A DNA stretch of 64,000 nucleotides from Phytophthora hibernalis (taxonomy: Eukaryota > Oomycota > Peronosporomycetes > Peronosporales > Peronosporaceae), in contig JAAKBF010000095.1 of NCBI GenBank assembly GCA_012656075.1, positions 186,001 to 250,000 of the forward strand, read 5' to 3'. The notes beneath the pieces are model-generated. The model saw only the letters and a list, made by a program, of their open reading frames with translations, was not told the DNA's origin and made no database searches. Both the position numbers and the translations under genes were made by a program. The number at the start of each line of letters is the position of its first letter. The first letter of the stretch is position 1. Shown piece by piece: positions 1 to 12,038 of this stretch.

Positions 1-55
1 GCGCTCCTTCTACAACCGTCAAAGCGACCTGGGGGTACTATACAGAAGCCACCGT

Positions 56-2702
56 CTAACTGTTCTTCATGGCGTCGTTCACGAAGTTGAACGAGTCGTC
101 CTTCTTCTTCATGAATCCAAATCCTGAATCGGACGCAAGTCCGTCTGTGGGCTCCTGGATCGTCTTGGCAATGTAACCCGTCGGGGTCATGGCAGCTCCA
201 ATCACTTGAGAACCCGGGTTGCCACCCATGCCCTGCATCTGCTGCATCTGTTGCATCTGCTGTACTTGTTGCATGTACTGCATTTGCTGCATCTGTTGCA
301 TGTACTGCATCTGCTGCATTTGGGCCATTTGCTGCGGCGCGTTAAAGTTCATCATGTTCATGTTCATGGGGCCACCAAATCCCTGGCTCATGGCGGGCGC
401 TGTCGGCATTGGCTCCAGAAGCGGGTCCAACACCATCGACTTGTTCGCCGACGGCGTCGGAGCAGGAGCCGCCGGAGCAACAGGGAAAGAAGCAGCTTGC
501 TGAGGCGGTTCAGGCGTTGACGAAACGCTTGTCGAGCTGCTCTGAAGCTGCAATCCACCGAACATATCTGTCACCTCATTCGCCGGCGAAGGCACCGGCT
601 GTGAAGACTCCTGCATCTGCTGCGGAGGAGGCGCGCTCGTTTGCAGTCCTGAGAACAGTGAGCTGCTGTCACCCGCGGAAGGCTCGTCGTCAAAAGCTCC
701 GAGAAGATCAGCCTCCGCTGCAGCAGATTGCTTCCTGTGAGTAGACGGCCTGTTCTTGGACTTGGAAGATTCACGACTAGCTGTAGATGCACTCAATCCA
801 GCGGAAACTCCCAGGTGACCCAAAACCTTGATGGCACGGTCTCTGACCGCGGCCTTGTCTGACTTGGCACACGACTCGATCTCACTCGAGTTCTCCGAGA
901 AGTACTCCTCAAACTCTTCGCATCCATCCGTTTTCAACAAAGCATCGATAGTTGCCAGCGCTTTCGAGACAACCGTCCACTGGTCGTCCGAGAGACAGTC
1001 CTCGAGAATGGGGCCAACGATTTCCGCGTCCAGGGTAGTCGCGCTCTTCAAGAAAGCGTCCATTTTGTCCTTAGGGGAATAGCGCGCATGCCTCCAGGAG
1101 CACAAAGGGCCGTGACCAGGTTCCGTTCGTAAGATCCATCGGACTGGGCACCAGACGTCTGGCCTGTAAGAACCGGGGGCTGAGGGAAAGGCTTGGGAGC
1201 CTGAGGCTCACGGAGTTTGTTGTCATCGTAATCGTAGTCCGAGTTGCGCGAGTACGAACGGTTGTCACGAGTGCTGCCACTGAAGCTTTGAGTTCGACCC
1301 TCCTGCCCACTATTCTGCATCATTCCAGAAGAGTTGCCGGCAGACGGAGGAAGATCCGCATCGCTCCACGCGCCACCAACACGACCCTTCTTGCGGTCAC
1401 CGTCTGATAATCGACATCCGTGCAGGGAAACAAATGAGCTCAAGCAACACTACCTTGTAGAAGGTTTTCACGTACCATACGACTTTTCACGGAGTTGCGA
1501 GCTGGCGGATTCGCGCGGGTCCTGTCGGTAGCCTCCTCCAGTAAATCCAGTTGGTCGGTACGGCTCCTCAGGGTTGTACGGCGCAGGCGACGGGCCGTAG
1601 TTGCCGCTAGTAGGTCCGCGGTTCGTAGCAAAACTCCATCCCTCGGGCGGGTTCGCCGATCCGGGTGGACCACCACCGAAAGTCGGCTTATCCGACTTTT
1701 GGTACTTGGACGCCACCTTCTCCTTCAGTCCCTTGAAAAAGCCCTTTTCATCGGCTAACCAAACACCATCCGAAATTCATCAGCAAACGTCAACAACTTC
1801 CCTCATAAAAATTCTCACCTCGCGGGTCCTGGTACATCGGGTTGCCAATGCCCGAGAACTTCTGGTCGTTGAACGGAGGCGGGGCTCCTCCGTATTGGTT
1901 CGGTGGCGGCGCACCTCCGTACTGCTGATTAGCTGCGCCGGCAGGGCCTCCGTACGATCCATGCGGGTACTCCGGCTGGTACGGCTGCTGTTGCTGCTGT
2001 TGCTGCTGCTGGCCATAAGGCTGCGGACCGCCGTAACTGCCTTGGTTCGGGTCGGTCGGGTATCCGTACGGAGCTCCTGGAGGCGGCGCACCATTGTATC
2101 CGCCCATAGGCGGGCCAGCCATCGGCGGCGGGGGCAGCGTGCTGTCGTTGGCGTTCTTGCCGCCCCAGATCTTGGAGCTCCAGCCAGAGCCGCCGCCGTT
2201 GTTCTCACTCGGATTGGCCCCACTCCCTGGATACGGGCCGACATGCCCATGCCACCAAGACCGGGCGCGTTGTCCGTGTCGTAGATAGCGTCCAGCACCT
2301 CCTTAGCAGCCTCCCGAACACGTCGGTAGTACTCGTCACCCTTGAGCGGGTCAGCCACACCGCGGAACTCTGAAAATAAGCAATATGTTAAGAAATAAAT
2401 CCCGAAAATAATAAGTTCGGATCCACGACGAACGTACGCAGACACTCCTTGATGGTGGGGATGTGCTTCTGCATCTCGCGCTTGAAGTCCACGCGGCCCT
2501 CGCGGCACACGTGCTTGATCACCTGCAGCGCCTTGTACTTGATCGTGTGGTGCTTGTTCTTGACGCGCGAGATGAGGAAGTCCTGCACCTTGGAGCACGT
2601 TTCGTAGCTGTGCTGCGTCATGCGCGCGATCTCCCCGTACAGGTAGCCGGGCGTGGGCGTGTCATCTTTGCTCGTGGCGCGGGTCAGCAGCGCCTTGTCC
2701 AT
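56..2702 (-). CDS. ENTH-domain trafficking adaptor, tepsin-like
   Basis: Four-exon gene read right to left. Exon 1 (2702 to about 2430) and the start of exon 2 encode an ENTH domain (residues 1 to about 140; GEIARMTQHSYE, KYKALQVIKHVCREGR). A Pro/Gln/Gly-rich linker with a 9-Gln run follows. The last exon holds a helical repeat or VHS-like domain (AAVRDRAIKVLGHLG) and a Met/Gln-rich tail ending AMKNS. ENTH plus a second VHS-like domain is the tepsin layout, an accessory of the AP-4 coat at the trans-Golgi; AP-4 partnership is inferred from family. Introns seen: about 2370-2430, 1818-1755 (GTGAGA donor) and 1475-1404 (GTACGT donor). The frame slips by one missing base near 2238 (short G/C run) and near 1074-1077 (GGGG), probably assembly error. 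An epsin-related adaptor is the alternative. ATG at 2702 opens the ENTH domain directly. Confidence 0.72.
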
Positions 2703-3682
2703 CGTTTAGATTCGGATCCTGTGGTTAATTTCGGGTCGGGGTGGGCGAGATCTGCAGAAATAGAGCGACGTGAGGGGGCTGCCGGGTTAATTGGGTGCGG
2801 GGAGGGATGACGTACTGACTGCGATATGCGTTCCGCACTCGATCTGGTGCTGTTGCCCTCGTGGTCGCTTTCGCCTCTGCCCTGGACGACACGACGCTCT
2901 CACTATGAAAAATGTGCCCGTCGCTGCGCTTCCCTCAAAACTGATGCCGCTTTTTCGCAGTTGACGTGGCAGCCGGCCAGGCATGCGGCTTTATTTGCAA
3001 AGTACAGTGAATGGGATCTTTGAGAGATACCATCTGTAACCGATTTTGACGGGGCTTGTGTTCTTAAAGTACAGTTTTTTAATGTTTACGTATGTCTTCA
3101 AAATGAAAAATAGTTTGATTTGACAGGTAATCGGTTATAGGGTGGATCTCAAATACGTCCACGTACTGTATAAACTTTGACTTGCAACACGTAGCAAGTT
3201 CAGTGCTGCTTCATGCTTTTTAGACAACGAGAGATTTGTCCGACTGTGACGTCTACGGCTTCAGCTGACTCAATGGCGACCGTCTTCAGCGCGTAAGATG
3301 TAGACGCTGTTCCAACGCGTCGAACCATGACTTGCTACCGGTATGGCGTCTGCGAAATCATTGCTGATGGCCAACACGCATGAACGGGTGAACTCCGGTA
3401 CCGGTAGCGACACATTTTAAAGTGGACACCATCAGCACCTGGTTGGCCCCTTCAGGACGCTATTGGAAAATGATTGTGTCATGAAATTGCTCGCGTGTTC
3501 CTCACGCTCTAGATTTGCGACTTGGTCTACTCACAGTTGACTCATCCAGCGGATATCGGTGTAGCTGTTGGTTCGTCGTGGATCTCGTGTGTTGCGCACG
3601 CTGTTCATCTTGAACTTCGATCATCAGCTCGCACACCAGCACCATCGTCTTCGAACTGATCTTGGACTACCGGAATGGCAGC
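2703..3682. other. Intergenic stretch, no gene recognised
   Basis: About 980 bp between the start of the ENTH gene and the end of the next minus-strand gene. Only short open frames without family signal are present. It must hold the ENTH gene promoter on its left side; no clear initiator consensus was recognised. Confidence 0.5.
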
Positions 3683-4604
3683 TTATATGCGGGGCTGGTT
3701 TTGATGAGGAAACTTAGTCGGCTGGTGGTGGTGACGTTCCAAGGTCGGAGCGAGATATATACTACTCCAATTATTGCTGCTGTCGCTGAATTCCAATCGT
3801 TCTTCATTTTTCGGCAGGGCTTTTTCAGTTCCCGATTTCGCTAGGCTTTCTTGGATGAGCTCGGACAACGCTTTCTCAATGTCAAGACCCCGAACTTTTG
3901 CTGGTTTCCACTTGTCACCCCGTATCGTTGTTCATGGTATTGACGTAGTCCGTGAGTGATGCCGCTGAGTACTCGTAGCAGCCAGGTCGCCACACTGGCA
4001 TCCTTGTTCTCGCAGCAGTACTGCAGTGCTTCAAACAGCAACTCGGCCAACTAAGCCACAAACACATGAAAACTGGTTAGGAAGAAAAAGAAAAAGGACA
4101 CTGCACGAGCTGCAGCTTGGTACCTCATCAAACACTTGAGACGGCTGCCCTGTAGCTTCGAAGCTCATGTGTTCGATCACTGCAATATCAAACAACAGCG
4201 TCAGTCACCCCCACTAATCTCAAGGAGTTTGTCTCCACCTTGAACAATGCACACTGCATCCTCCTCTTGTCTCTTGATCAACTTCACCACCACAGCCACC
4301 AGCGACCCCACGAGTCCATTGGCAGCCACGTACTCTCGAAGCTCAGCGATGCCACTCGACCACTCCTGGAAACGTTGCTCTACCAGCAACTGCCTCAGAT
4401 TCGACAAGTGGGTCGACACAACGTGCGAGAACTCCGCGTCCACACCTTCCTCCCCTCTTGCTCTGCTACGTCTTCATCACTGAGATAACTAGCGGCAAAG
4501 CTTGGCTCGAAGGAAGGAGAAACCCAAGACGAATTGATGAGAGACTGCAAAGGACGAAAACTAGCGCCACGCTTCATGAAATACGTGGCCAAGGCGAAGC
4601 GCAT
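3683..4604 (-). CDS. Oomycete protein of unknown function, three exons
   Basis: Spliced gene. Exon 1 is 4604-4215, exon 2 is 4179-4124 and exon 3 is 4050-3683, with short GT-AG introns between them. The product is about 270 residues and mostly helical. Exon 1 has an acidic patch, then the segment VVSTHLSNLRQLLVEQRFQEW and a hydrophobic LVGSLVAVVVKLIK stretch. Exon 3 starts LAELLFEALQYCCENKDAS and ends in a His/Pro-rich tail. I do not recognise the family; the paired helices could form a HEAT/ARM-type repeat, which is inference. One base seems to be missing at two runs, CCCC 4452-4455 and CCCC 3918-3921 (plus strand). Adding a base at each run gives a frame that continues into clearly coding sequence and joins well at both splice sites. 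ATG at 4604 is the first in frame. Confidence 0.55.
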
Positions 4605-5069
4605 GACGCTTGGTCATCTCCATGCTGCTTTATATCTTCAGTGTGGGAATGAGGAGTGATGGTCACTTCAACTTGCCTTTGTTGCTATCATTTCATTACA
4701 GTCTCTGTACATGTACAACGGTCTGATAACATTCGTAGTCAGTCACCTTCGTCTGCTAGCCTAGAAGTTCTAGGACATCAAACCAATTGTAGCTTATCCG
4801 AGTCAGCAAAGGGCTAATACTTGGAAGGGGTTCTGGGTCCGGAAGCATACGTATTGGCTGCACTCCAAGCTCCTACGCCGAATTGAGTCCTTGTAACGGC
4901 AGAGCCAGCGATCAACAGCTCACTGTAGTGGGGAACTGCAACGAAGGTGTTTCGCGCTTTCGATGGAAGCACAACCGTTCGTTTTTGGCATTGACGGCCC
5001 TTGGCTCGTATCACTTCAATCTCGTCCACCCACTACCAACTGCTCTTGGACGCAACGGAGACAAGTGCC

Positions 5070-5513
5070 ATGCAAGCTTCTAATACTTTAGTGCACGAAG
5101 ATGAGTTCATCGAGGAGCCTGAGAGAGAGGACTCCGACATGGAAGTGGAGCTGGGCGTGAACCTCGTCGATGCTTTCACCATGAAACACGTTTTGAACTT
5201 CAACGGACAAGCCGCAATGACACAATCGCCAGTCTCATGGGCTGGGGTTTTGTGCTCACCTCCCATTGATACCGACACCAGCGGACTGCTACCGGCAAGC
5301 TGCGACAGAGATGACGACCGACCTAGTTCAATGGAGCTTGACGATGTCGCACAAGAAATATTGAGCAAGGCACTACTCGAACACCAGGACGCCATGGAAA
5401 TCGACAGCCCAATGATGCCTTTCCTGAGCTCTGACGACTCGAATACAAGCCACAAGCTGGAGATGGTCGTGTTTCTCTACGCCTTTGAGAAGTTCCGCAT
5501 CGTGTATGCATAA
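5070..5513 (+). CDS. Acidic hypothetical protein
   Basis: Open frame of 147 codons from ATG 5070. It is rich in Asp/Glu (EDEFIEEPEREDSDMEVE) and ends KFRIVYA. The frame is open further upstream but only from a TTG codon, so 5070 is the first plausible start; an upstream exon is possible. The opposite strand is also largely open here (5455-4814, interrupted by one TAG at 5033). Its upper part is serine-rich in the way expected of a shadow of an acidic frame, but its lower part (below 5029) looks more like real protein. No domain recognised. Either strand, or both, could be the true gene. Confidence 0.35.
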   Translation: MQASNTLVHEDEFIEEPEREDSDMEVELGVNLVDAFTMKHVLNFNGQAAMTQSPVSWAGVLCSPPIDTDTSGLLPASCDRDDDRPSSMELDDVAQEILSKALLEHQDAMEIDSPMMPFLSSDDSNTSHKLEMVVFLYAFEKFRIVYA

Positions 5514-5805
5514 ACCCCAGTCTGCTTGGTGTAGAAGAGCTGACACTATCCATATAACTCGCTGTTTCGTGTTTGTGCTGTAATGGCTCATACAAGAGGT
5601 CTTCACACGTTCGTGTGCCTCGCCAACCATCCCAATGTTGCCAACAATGCTCAGTTTTTTCGTAATACTCCTTTCTGCAACGGAGCTGAGCAAAAAAATC
5701 TTCGAGCATTTGGGCCCTTATCACAGGTCAACGTGAACTCTTGAGTTTTGACCCCGAGAGTACCACGAAAGTTTTGACGTTTCATGGCACTTCATCGATC
5801 GTCGA

Positions 5806-5859
5806 TCGGCTTTCCCTACCTACAACAAGTATGATACATGTAGTTATAGGGAAAGCCGA
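5806..5859. repeat. Short inverted repeat (13-bp perfect arms)
   Basis: TCGGCTTTCCCTA at 5806-5818 is repeated as its exact reverse complement TAGGGAAAGCCGA at 5847-5859, with a 28-bp loop containing TACATGTA. It lies in the roughly 500-bp space (5514-6022) that otherwise holds nothing recognisable, downstream of both flanking genes. It could be a stem-loop in a 3' UTR or the remnant of a tiny foldback element. Confidence 0.6.
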
Positions 5860-6022
5860 CATACATGATGTATCTTCCTGACCCCTTCCCGACAATTTGA
5901 AATGTGTAATACAAGTGACGCAGGAAGCTGTCATCATAGTGCGAGGAACTCACAACCAGTTGAAGCACGTAATGTTTCCTCCAGAGGAGTAAATAAATTC
6001 TATAACCAATGGTTTACACTTC

Positions 6023-8469
6023 TTACACGATATGAGCTGGCTGACTTGAAGCTGCAGATGCTGTGGTAGATTGCCGCTCTTTAGGCACAATTAGCACTTC
6101 TGATGGACGTTCGCGATGCCGAAGTGCAAGTCCACTGATCTCGAACTGGTCCAGTAATTCGGAGCTGTTGAGATATTTGTTGCCGATATTGAGCAGATCG
6201 CATTTGAGTAGCCTGTGCGAGAACGCTTCGTCGTCCAAAAGAACGCGTGCGAGATGATGCGGCTTAAAGTGCCTCTCGACAACAGCTTCCCGATTTTTAC
6301 CTCCGAAAAACACCAGCGCAGCCATGATAACAAGTATCGCACAGCCCACGAATGTAAGCGTAGCCGAAAGTTTCGGAACCGACAGCTTCACATCCACGTA
6401 CTTGACACTGGCGTCGAACGCTAGCGTCGATTGGCTCAGCTTCTGCTTCACTACGCCATGTTGGAACAACCAAAACAGCGCAGACTGGTACGCAGGCTGA
6501 AGAGATCGCTCAGAGTACAGGTGTGAGCTCTGCACAAGATCCAAAAAGGCTCCGCGTTCGCGTTCACACAGAGATCCATCGACTGGAGTCCAGCCGCTGG
6601 TGTCGTCAAAATTTTTAGGAAATACAAAATCGCTCTTGAGAATGTCACTCATATCCACCTCCTGTACGTTTGAAGTCACCAGTGGCGTCAACGACAGCAG
6701 CGATGGAGTATAGGCTGTCAAATTGCTTACTGGTACGTGCTCGCTTCCCACGATAACCTGTCGTTCACCATCAAATAGCGGAAATGCGAGACCATTGCAG
6801 CTGCTTGCATCACATGAAGCATCATATCTGTCGGCCAGGTCTGTTGTCTCCCATGTCAATCTGCCCGCAGTGACTTGGTAGATTTTCCGCGCGTTTGTCA
6901 GCATTACCACAAGCGCTTCACCGTTCGTATCGTTAACGAGCGATGAGCTAATGGCATCACCAACGATTCGCTTTGCAAAACTGAGGACCAGCATAGAATT
7001 AGTGGAGCGACGCTCACACTCGTTACCATCGACGTTCATCGTGGCCGTGTAGTCTTCATCGCCGTTGGCATCCAAGCAAACAGGCAGTGCACGTACTTGG
7101 CTCCCTTCATCAGCAGGGGCTGTTGTCAGCGCAGCGCCAACCGGGCTAACCACACACCCATAACGACCACACTCTTCCTTGGCGTTGATCTCAAACAGTC
7201 CGTTGAGTACCTCGGATCCGTACACCACAGACTGCGTAGTGTCATTGAGGAGTTCGATGTCCCGATGCAGGAAATCCTCGTCCATTGGAATTTCCAATGT
7301 TACGCCTTCGAATGTCAAGTCACCACTATCAGTTTCCCAAGGAAACTGCACAAACTCTACACTGCTCTCGGCGACGCTGAAATTTCGCATGTGGGTTCGT
7401 GTTTTGACAGCGAGTTTCATTTTTGTGTTGATAGCTTTAACAAGCGCCTGCATCATGCTCGAATCATCTGGAGACGACGCGTCAAAATCGTCAGGCAGAT
7501 CCAAGAGTTCAAACACGCTGGCGTTCGCTTGAACATCTTGTTCTCGGTAAAAGTCGTCGGTAGCTCGAAGCGCGTAGATCAACAGGTTACGCGCAGCAGT
7601 TAATTCCATAGGCATTGTCACGTCTTCAATCGAGTCGACATCATCACCCAGCGACACAATTAACGTATTAGAGTCTGAAGTTTCGGGTGCGTACGGGAGC
7701 ATTTCGCTGAGCCACTGGCGGGACGGGAATCCGTAGCTCATCTGTGCTGGCAATCTTCGTGGCGAAGCTCGGCTACATTGGCCAACAGCGTTTTCTGCCG
7801 TAGCATCCGGCATCTGCATCGCACTGCGAAGAATGGTGTCGATACTTGAGGCTCGATCCGAAGTAGTTGACGCTGTTGTTTCATACTCCGCCAGGTCACT
7901 ATCTCCGATAACAGCGTCAAGTCTAGCAGTCTCCTCGCTCACGTACACCGCCATGAATCCGTTGAGCAAGAACCACAAGACCAAATTCCCCAACAGCGCC
8001 AGCGCAAATCGAGTCCATCTCGAACTCGTCTCCTGCATGGCCAACTGCGTCAAAAAGCACAGCAACACTGCAGGCACCACCGCCGATATTAACCCCAGCA
8101 ACGGCTTCACCACCAATGAAGTGCACAATCCAACGTAGAAGTTATACAAGTCAATATCTGAGCCAGAGCTCGAAGCCGGATACGACTTGAGCACAATTCC
8201 TTGCTGCAGAAAATACATGAGCAACACAACCCCCGCGACGCCCAGCATCGCCGTCCAGATAATCCGATGTCGCTGTATCCTCACGAGCAGAGGCACAGCG
8301 TTCGGCACGAGTTGTCTCTGGTACAAAAGTCTTTGGCCGCGGACGTGGTGGACGTCTCGACGTCGAACATCCTGCTGCCATTGCTGCGACTGCCCTGGCT
8401 GTGGCTCTGGTACCCGGAGCTGTTGGACTGCGAGAGCGAAATCTGGGAGATTGCCAGCGGCGAGTGCAT
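6023..8469 (-). CDS. Multi-pass membrane protein with large glycosylated extracellular region, unknown family
   Basis: About 815 residues from ATG 8469. The first 45 residues are a Ser-rich cytosolic head. Three hydrophobic segments follow (ending WTAMLGVAGVVLLMYFL; LVVKPLLGLISAVVPAVLL; LLGNLVLWFLLNGFMAVYV). Then comes a hydrophilic region of about 500 residues with several N-x-S/T sequons (NAS, NFS, NDT, NLT) and paired Cys, then one C-terminal membrane span (FVGCAILVIMAALVFFGG) and a cytosolic tail of about 90 residues. The topology suggests a plasma-membrane or endomembrane protein with a big luminal or extracellular domain. I recognise no family; related proteins in oomycetes are usually annotated only as transmembrane. 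The head and body frames are separated by one missing base at the A run 8325-8328 (plus strand). A stop lies just before the ATG codon in the head frame. Confidence 0.65.
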
Positions 8470-9499
8470 GGTGGTGGAGCTCAATCAGCGCTGCACAGTA
8501 TTAATACTCGAGGGAAGCCCGGTAAGACGCCAAGTGAACAGAAGATCGCTCTCTGCCCGAAAGGCAGCAGCTGACAGGCTGGCGTGTGCAATTTCGCCCG
8601 CGGCGCTTGCGACTGCAGACAATGGAGCTCGTGCAGCTGGTCGACAGAATACCAAGTGGCAAGGCTAGAGCTCGGAGCACCGAGCAGGAAAGTGCAGGTT
8701 GGGCTCCTCTTATTCGGGGTAGCACTAATAATAAATACTCTATTTTTTTATTCGCGGCTTGTCATTGGTCGAGACAAGAAAGTAGAAGCTTTTGGCCGTA
8801 ACGGTCGGTGAGGTAGCCAGCGCACAATTTGGCTGAAGGGGGTCATTTGGCTGAAGCACTCACCTGCTGCTGCCTGTCTTGCTCCCTGCAATGATACTAC
8901 ATATGGGCAGCAGTGTCGTGGCCTTCCTCGCGCTTCATCGCCGGTGGTATGGTCTTTCCCATTTTCGATGCGATAGAGTCTTATCATAAGACTTCTTGAA
9001 TTGTGGGTGAAGGCTTCAGGTCCACTTCAACTCGTGGCTGATATGCCCGTCTTCTTTCTTCTCGGTTCTCATACACATGAACCTACCTACATGTAACATT
9101 GATTGTAGATTAAGCTTGGTGCTGAAAAAACATAAGGTGGATAAAGGGCCCATGAGCTGAGATGGTCACCATGTCGGGATCCGTTGACAACAAGAACAGC
9201 AAGAACTGGAGTTGAAGTTGCTAATGCTAATATATCTGTGCTTAACTCTGTTCATAAGGTCAGACTTCGCTGGCGCCAAATCACACCAAGCCGCCGATCG
9301 ATTCCTGGCGACCTCGATTTCTACTCTCCATGCGCTGGTAAGGAGCGTGGTCACTTCCTTGAAGGTTATTCTGTTGTCAGACAGACAAATGCAAGCAAAA
9401 TGTAAGTTTCGGCCATCGAAATACTGTATTACTACAATCGCAACGTGACGGGTGCTGCTGACACCCAGAGACGAGCGCTCAACAAAAGTAAATGCATAT
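8470..9499. other. Intergenic stretch, nothing convincing
   Basis: About 1 kb between the start of the membrane-protein gene and the 3' end of the channel gene. Open frames on both strands are short and have shadow-like composition. One TACATGTA palindrome lies at 9088-9095. The promoter of the gene at 6023-8469 should be at the left side. Confidence 0.5.
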
Positions 9500-12038
9500 C
9501 TATACCGGTGAGAAGGCCTGCTTGTCTTGAGACCGGAACGAGTCCTTCTGCAAACACACAACAACAAAAACGGTTAGTTCCCCACCCAGCATTTCAAATG
9601 AAACAACGTCAAAAATGACTCACCTCGACAGGCGGAGGTGACGCGAGTTGGTTCTCCGAGTTCGGGTCGCTCGTCAGACCTTGGTAGTCAGGTTCCAGTG
9701 GTCCGCGCTCCAGCACTGCTGGTTGCATGTACACATTCTCGAGCACGCGCTCCAGGTCATCCATTTGGCGAGAGCGACGCGAGTCCACGATGACGGCTTT
9801 GTCCAGAGGCAGGTTTAGAGCGATCTTCGGGTAGCGAGTGCTCACGAACAAGTGAAACGCGAGCGTGATGAACGGCAGTATAATCGAGAACGTCGCAGGC
9901 AGTGCAACTTGCTTGGTGGCCAACACGGACGCCATGATGATCTGTGCGAACATGAGGGCCCCGATGATGAAACGGTACAGCGACGGGAAGTACGTACCAG
10001 AAGTCTGCGTTGATGGGTCGTGTACACACAGCACCAGCCAGCGATACACAAAGTCCGATAGCACCAGGTACAGCAGCGCGAAGTAGCTGAGAATCGGGGC
10101 GATACCGCAGAACACTAGAACAAGCATCAGCACTAGGAAGTACTCGGACACTTGGTCCGAAGCGCTGAAGTCGCCAGGGTGGGCCAGCGAGTTAAGGCCG
10201 AACCACGCCGATGAACGTTCGCGAGGTGTCAGCTTGGGCGCAAAGACTTGGTAGATAGCAGCCTTGACAATTGGGGTAACACGCAGCAGGATCAACGTCA
10301 AGTTGAGCCCCGTCCTGACCAACAGATAAGTGATGAAGAAGGACGACTGCACAGCCACCGCGTCACTGATAATGGTAAGCACGGCGCTCACATCCGTCAG
10401 ATCCGTGTCGCCCGAGCCCATGACGGCATCGATGACCGTACCTCCGATAATAGGCAGCAAGAACGTCACGTAGATCTGGTAGATTACCAGTTTGTTCAGC
10501 AGAGACGCGTTGACCAGCGATTCAAACGCATGGCCCTCACGTTTGGACAGGATGCCAAAGATGATCGGAGCCAAAGCCGTCATGACGGACAGCATCAGCG
10601 GCGAAACCTGCTCCAGCACCGACTTAACCCACGGGTAATCCCGGATAACCCCGGCAAGCCACGCCCAGTTTTGTTCAAGCGATGAAACCTTGGCAAAAGA
10701 CACAACAATACCCGTAGGCACCGTCCAGAGGAGGATGATCGCAGTGCTGAGCGCCATCGAGATCAGGAACCACGTGTCCTTGATGTTCTGGGACAGTCCG
10801 ATGTTCGGCCACACCACATCGTCCGCATGAGCTGCAGGTTCCACGTGCATTTGCGTGGGGTTGGCGCTCTGCAAGATCTGCGTGCAGGACTGCGCCACCT
10901 TCAGGCTGCGGAAGGTCACAAACCCAGCTCCACGCATGATTCCGACCGCCTTCTTGTCCTGTCGCTTCAAGCTCTTGATGTACCTCGATTCCAGAGCGTC
11001 GCTGTCCAAATCCTCCTCCTTGAACGCAAAGTTGATGCTCCTGATCGAGTCCGCGCCGTTCTGGCTGAAGCCATACGTCTCATCGTCTCCACTTGACTCC
11101 ACCAACTGACGTGCAACCGCAGCTTGGTTGCGCACAATGGACCGGACCTCCTTCTCCACCGCCATGTTGAGCTCCTTGAGCTGGTCTTGGTACAGTTCCG
11201 CAGCGTCCACTTTCTCTCCTCCCAACAGTTTGTCTCGAGTCAAGACTCGCTCCCCAGTCAATGCACTTTGCGCCAGCACGTGCTCGAGTTTGTTGCGTAC
11301 TTTGACACGTTCGGCCACCATCTTCTCCAGATCCCGACACTCAAGTGCAACGTACACGTGCAGCACAGACTTGGGGAACAGCAGTTCGAGATAATTACGC
11401 AGTGTCTGCTGCGTGCATAGGTTCGGTGGTAAGCCGTTTAACACCACTGTGTACTGCTGCGAGTGCTTCCTGGACATGAACTCGTGACGACGACGGATAT
11501 ACTCCTGGTACTCCACCCACAGCAAGTAACAGGTCGTGAGGGACACTAGATACATGGTGACAACCGTGAACCAGAAGCGCCACATCTCGTCCGTGTCCAA
11601 GTGGGACAGCGTCATACGGTACAAAGCGTCCAACGTGTCCCGCTTGGCGTAGTAGTAGATGGGGAAGGTGGCGGCCGAGCACAAGACGGCCACGACTGTA
11701 ACTTTTTCACACAGTCTCAGGAAGCGAAAGAAGAATAGCGTGTCCATTCCGCATTGGTCCAGCAACTCATCATCACTGGTGACGAACAGTAATTTGAGCC
11801 ACCCAAAGACTTTCGAATCGTGACATCGCGTCACTGTTCGGTTTGTGATCTCAGCGTTGCCCTCACGGCAATAATAGGCGCGTTGCAGCTTGACACGGCC
11901 CAGTTCGAAGGCCAACCAGCCGATGGCGCCGATGACGAAGTACACGCGCATCCCTGCGAGGATCGTGGAGGACGGCGTGAGGTCCTCCGCGGCCGCATCG
12001 TCGATGACGCTCTCTGCTGCGCTGGCTGCGTCCGCCAT
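9500..12038 (-). CDS. CSC1/OSCA/TMEM63-type stress-gated cation channel (DUF221)
   Basis: Two-exon gene. Exon 1 (12038-9624) encodes 805 residues and exon 2 (9547-9500) adds about 15 (ending QAFSPV). The intron 9623-9548 has a GTGAGT donor and TTTGCAG acceptor. The protein opens with an N-terminal membrane segment (MRVYFVIGAIGWLAFELGR) and two more helices. A long cytosolic domain follows (YTVVLNGLPPNL, the RNA-recognition-like PHM7_cyt part, residues about 195-400). Then comes the multi-span RSN1_7TM core (WPNIGLSQNIKDTWFL onward) with the family hallmark LSYFALLYLVLSDFVYRW. OSCA/TMEM63 proteins are osmotically or mechanically gated, calcium-permeable channels. Length (about 820) is typical. 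The frame is intact, unlike many neighbours. The short cytosolic tail is encoded by the 48-nt micro-exon, which a simple ORF search would miss. Substrate selectivity is not shown by the sequence. Confidence 0.88.

Noticed and set aside
206..520. Plus-strand frames rich in His/Leu or Cys/Met (CICCICCICC type)
   Set aside because: They are shadows of the Met/Gln-rich C-terminus of the ENTH gene on the other strand; the cysteines come from CTGTTG/CAACAG triplets.
5373..5724. Minus frames opposite and downstream of the acidic gene
   Set aside because: No start context, Arg/Ser-rich shadow composition, no splice-consistent extension.
9166..9567. 133-codon minus frame downstream of the channel gene
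   Set aside because: It overlaps the last exon and intron of the channel gene in another frame, and its composition (Arg/Ser/Cys) is that of chance sequence.
10248..10685. 145-codon plus frame rich in Asp/Arg/Gln/His
   Set aside because: Exact antisense of membrane spans of the CSC1-type channel; no promoter or family signal.
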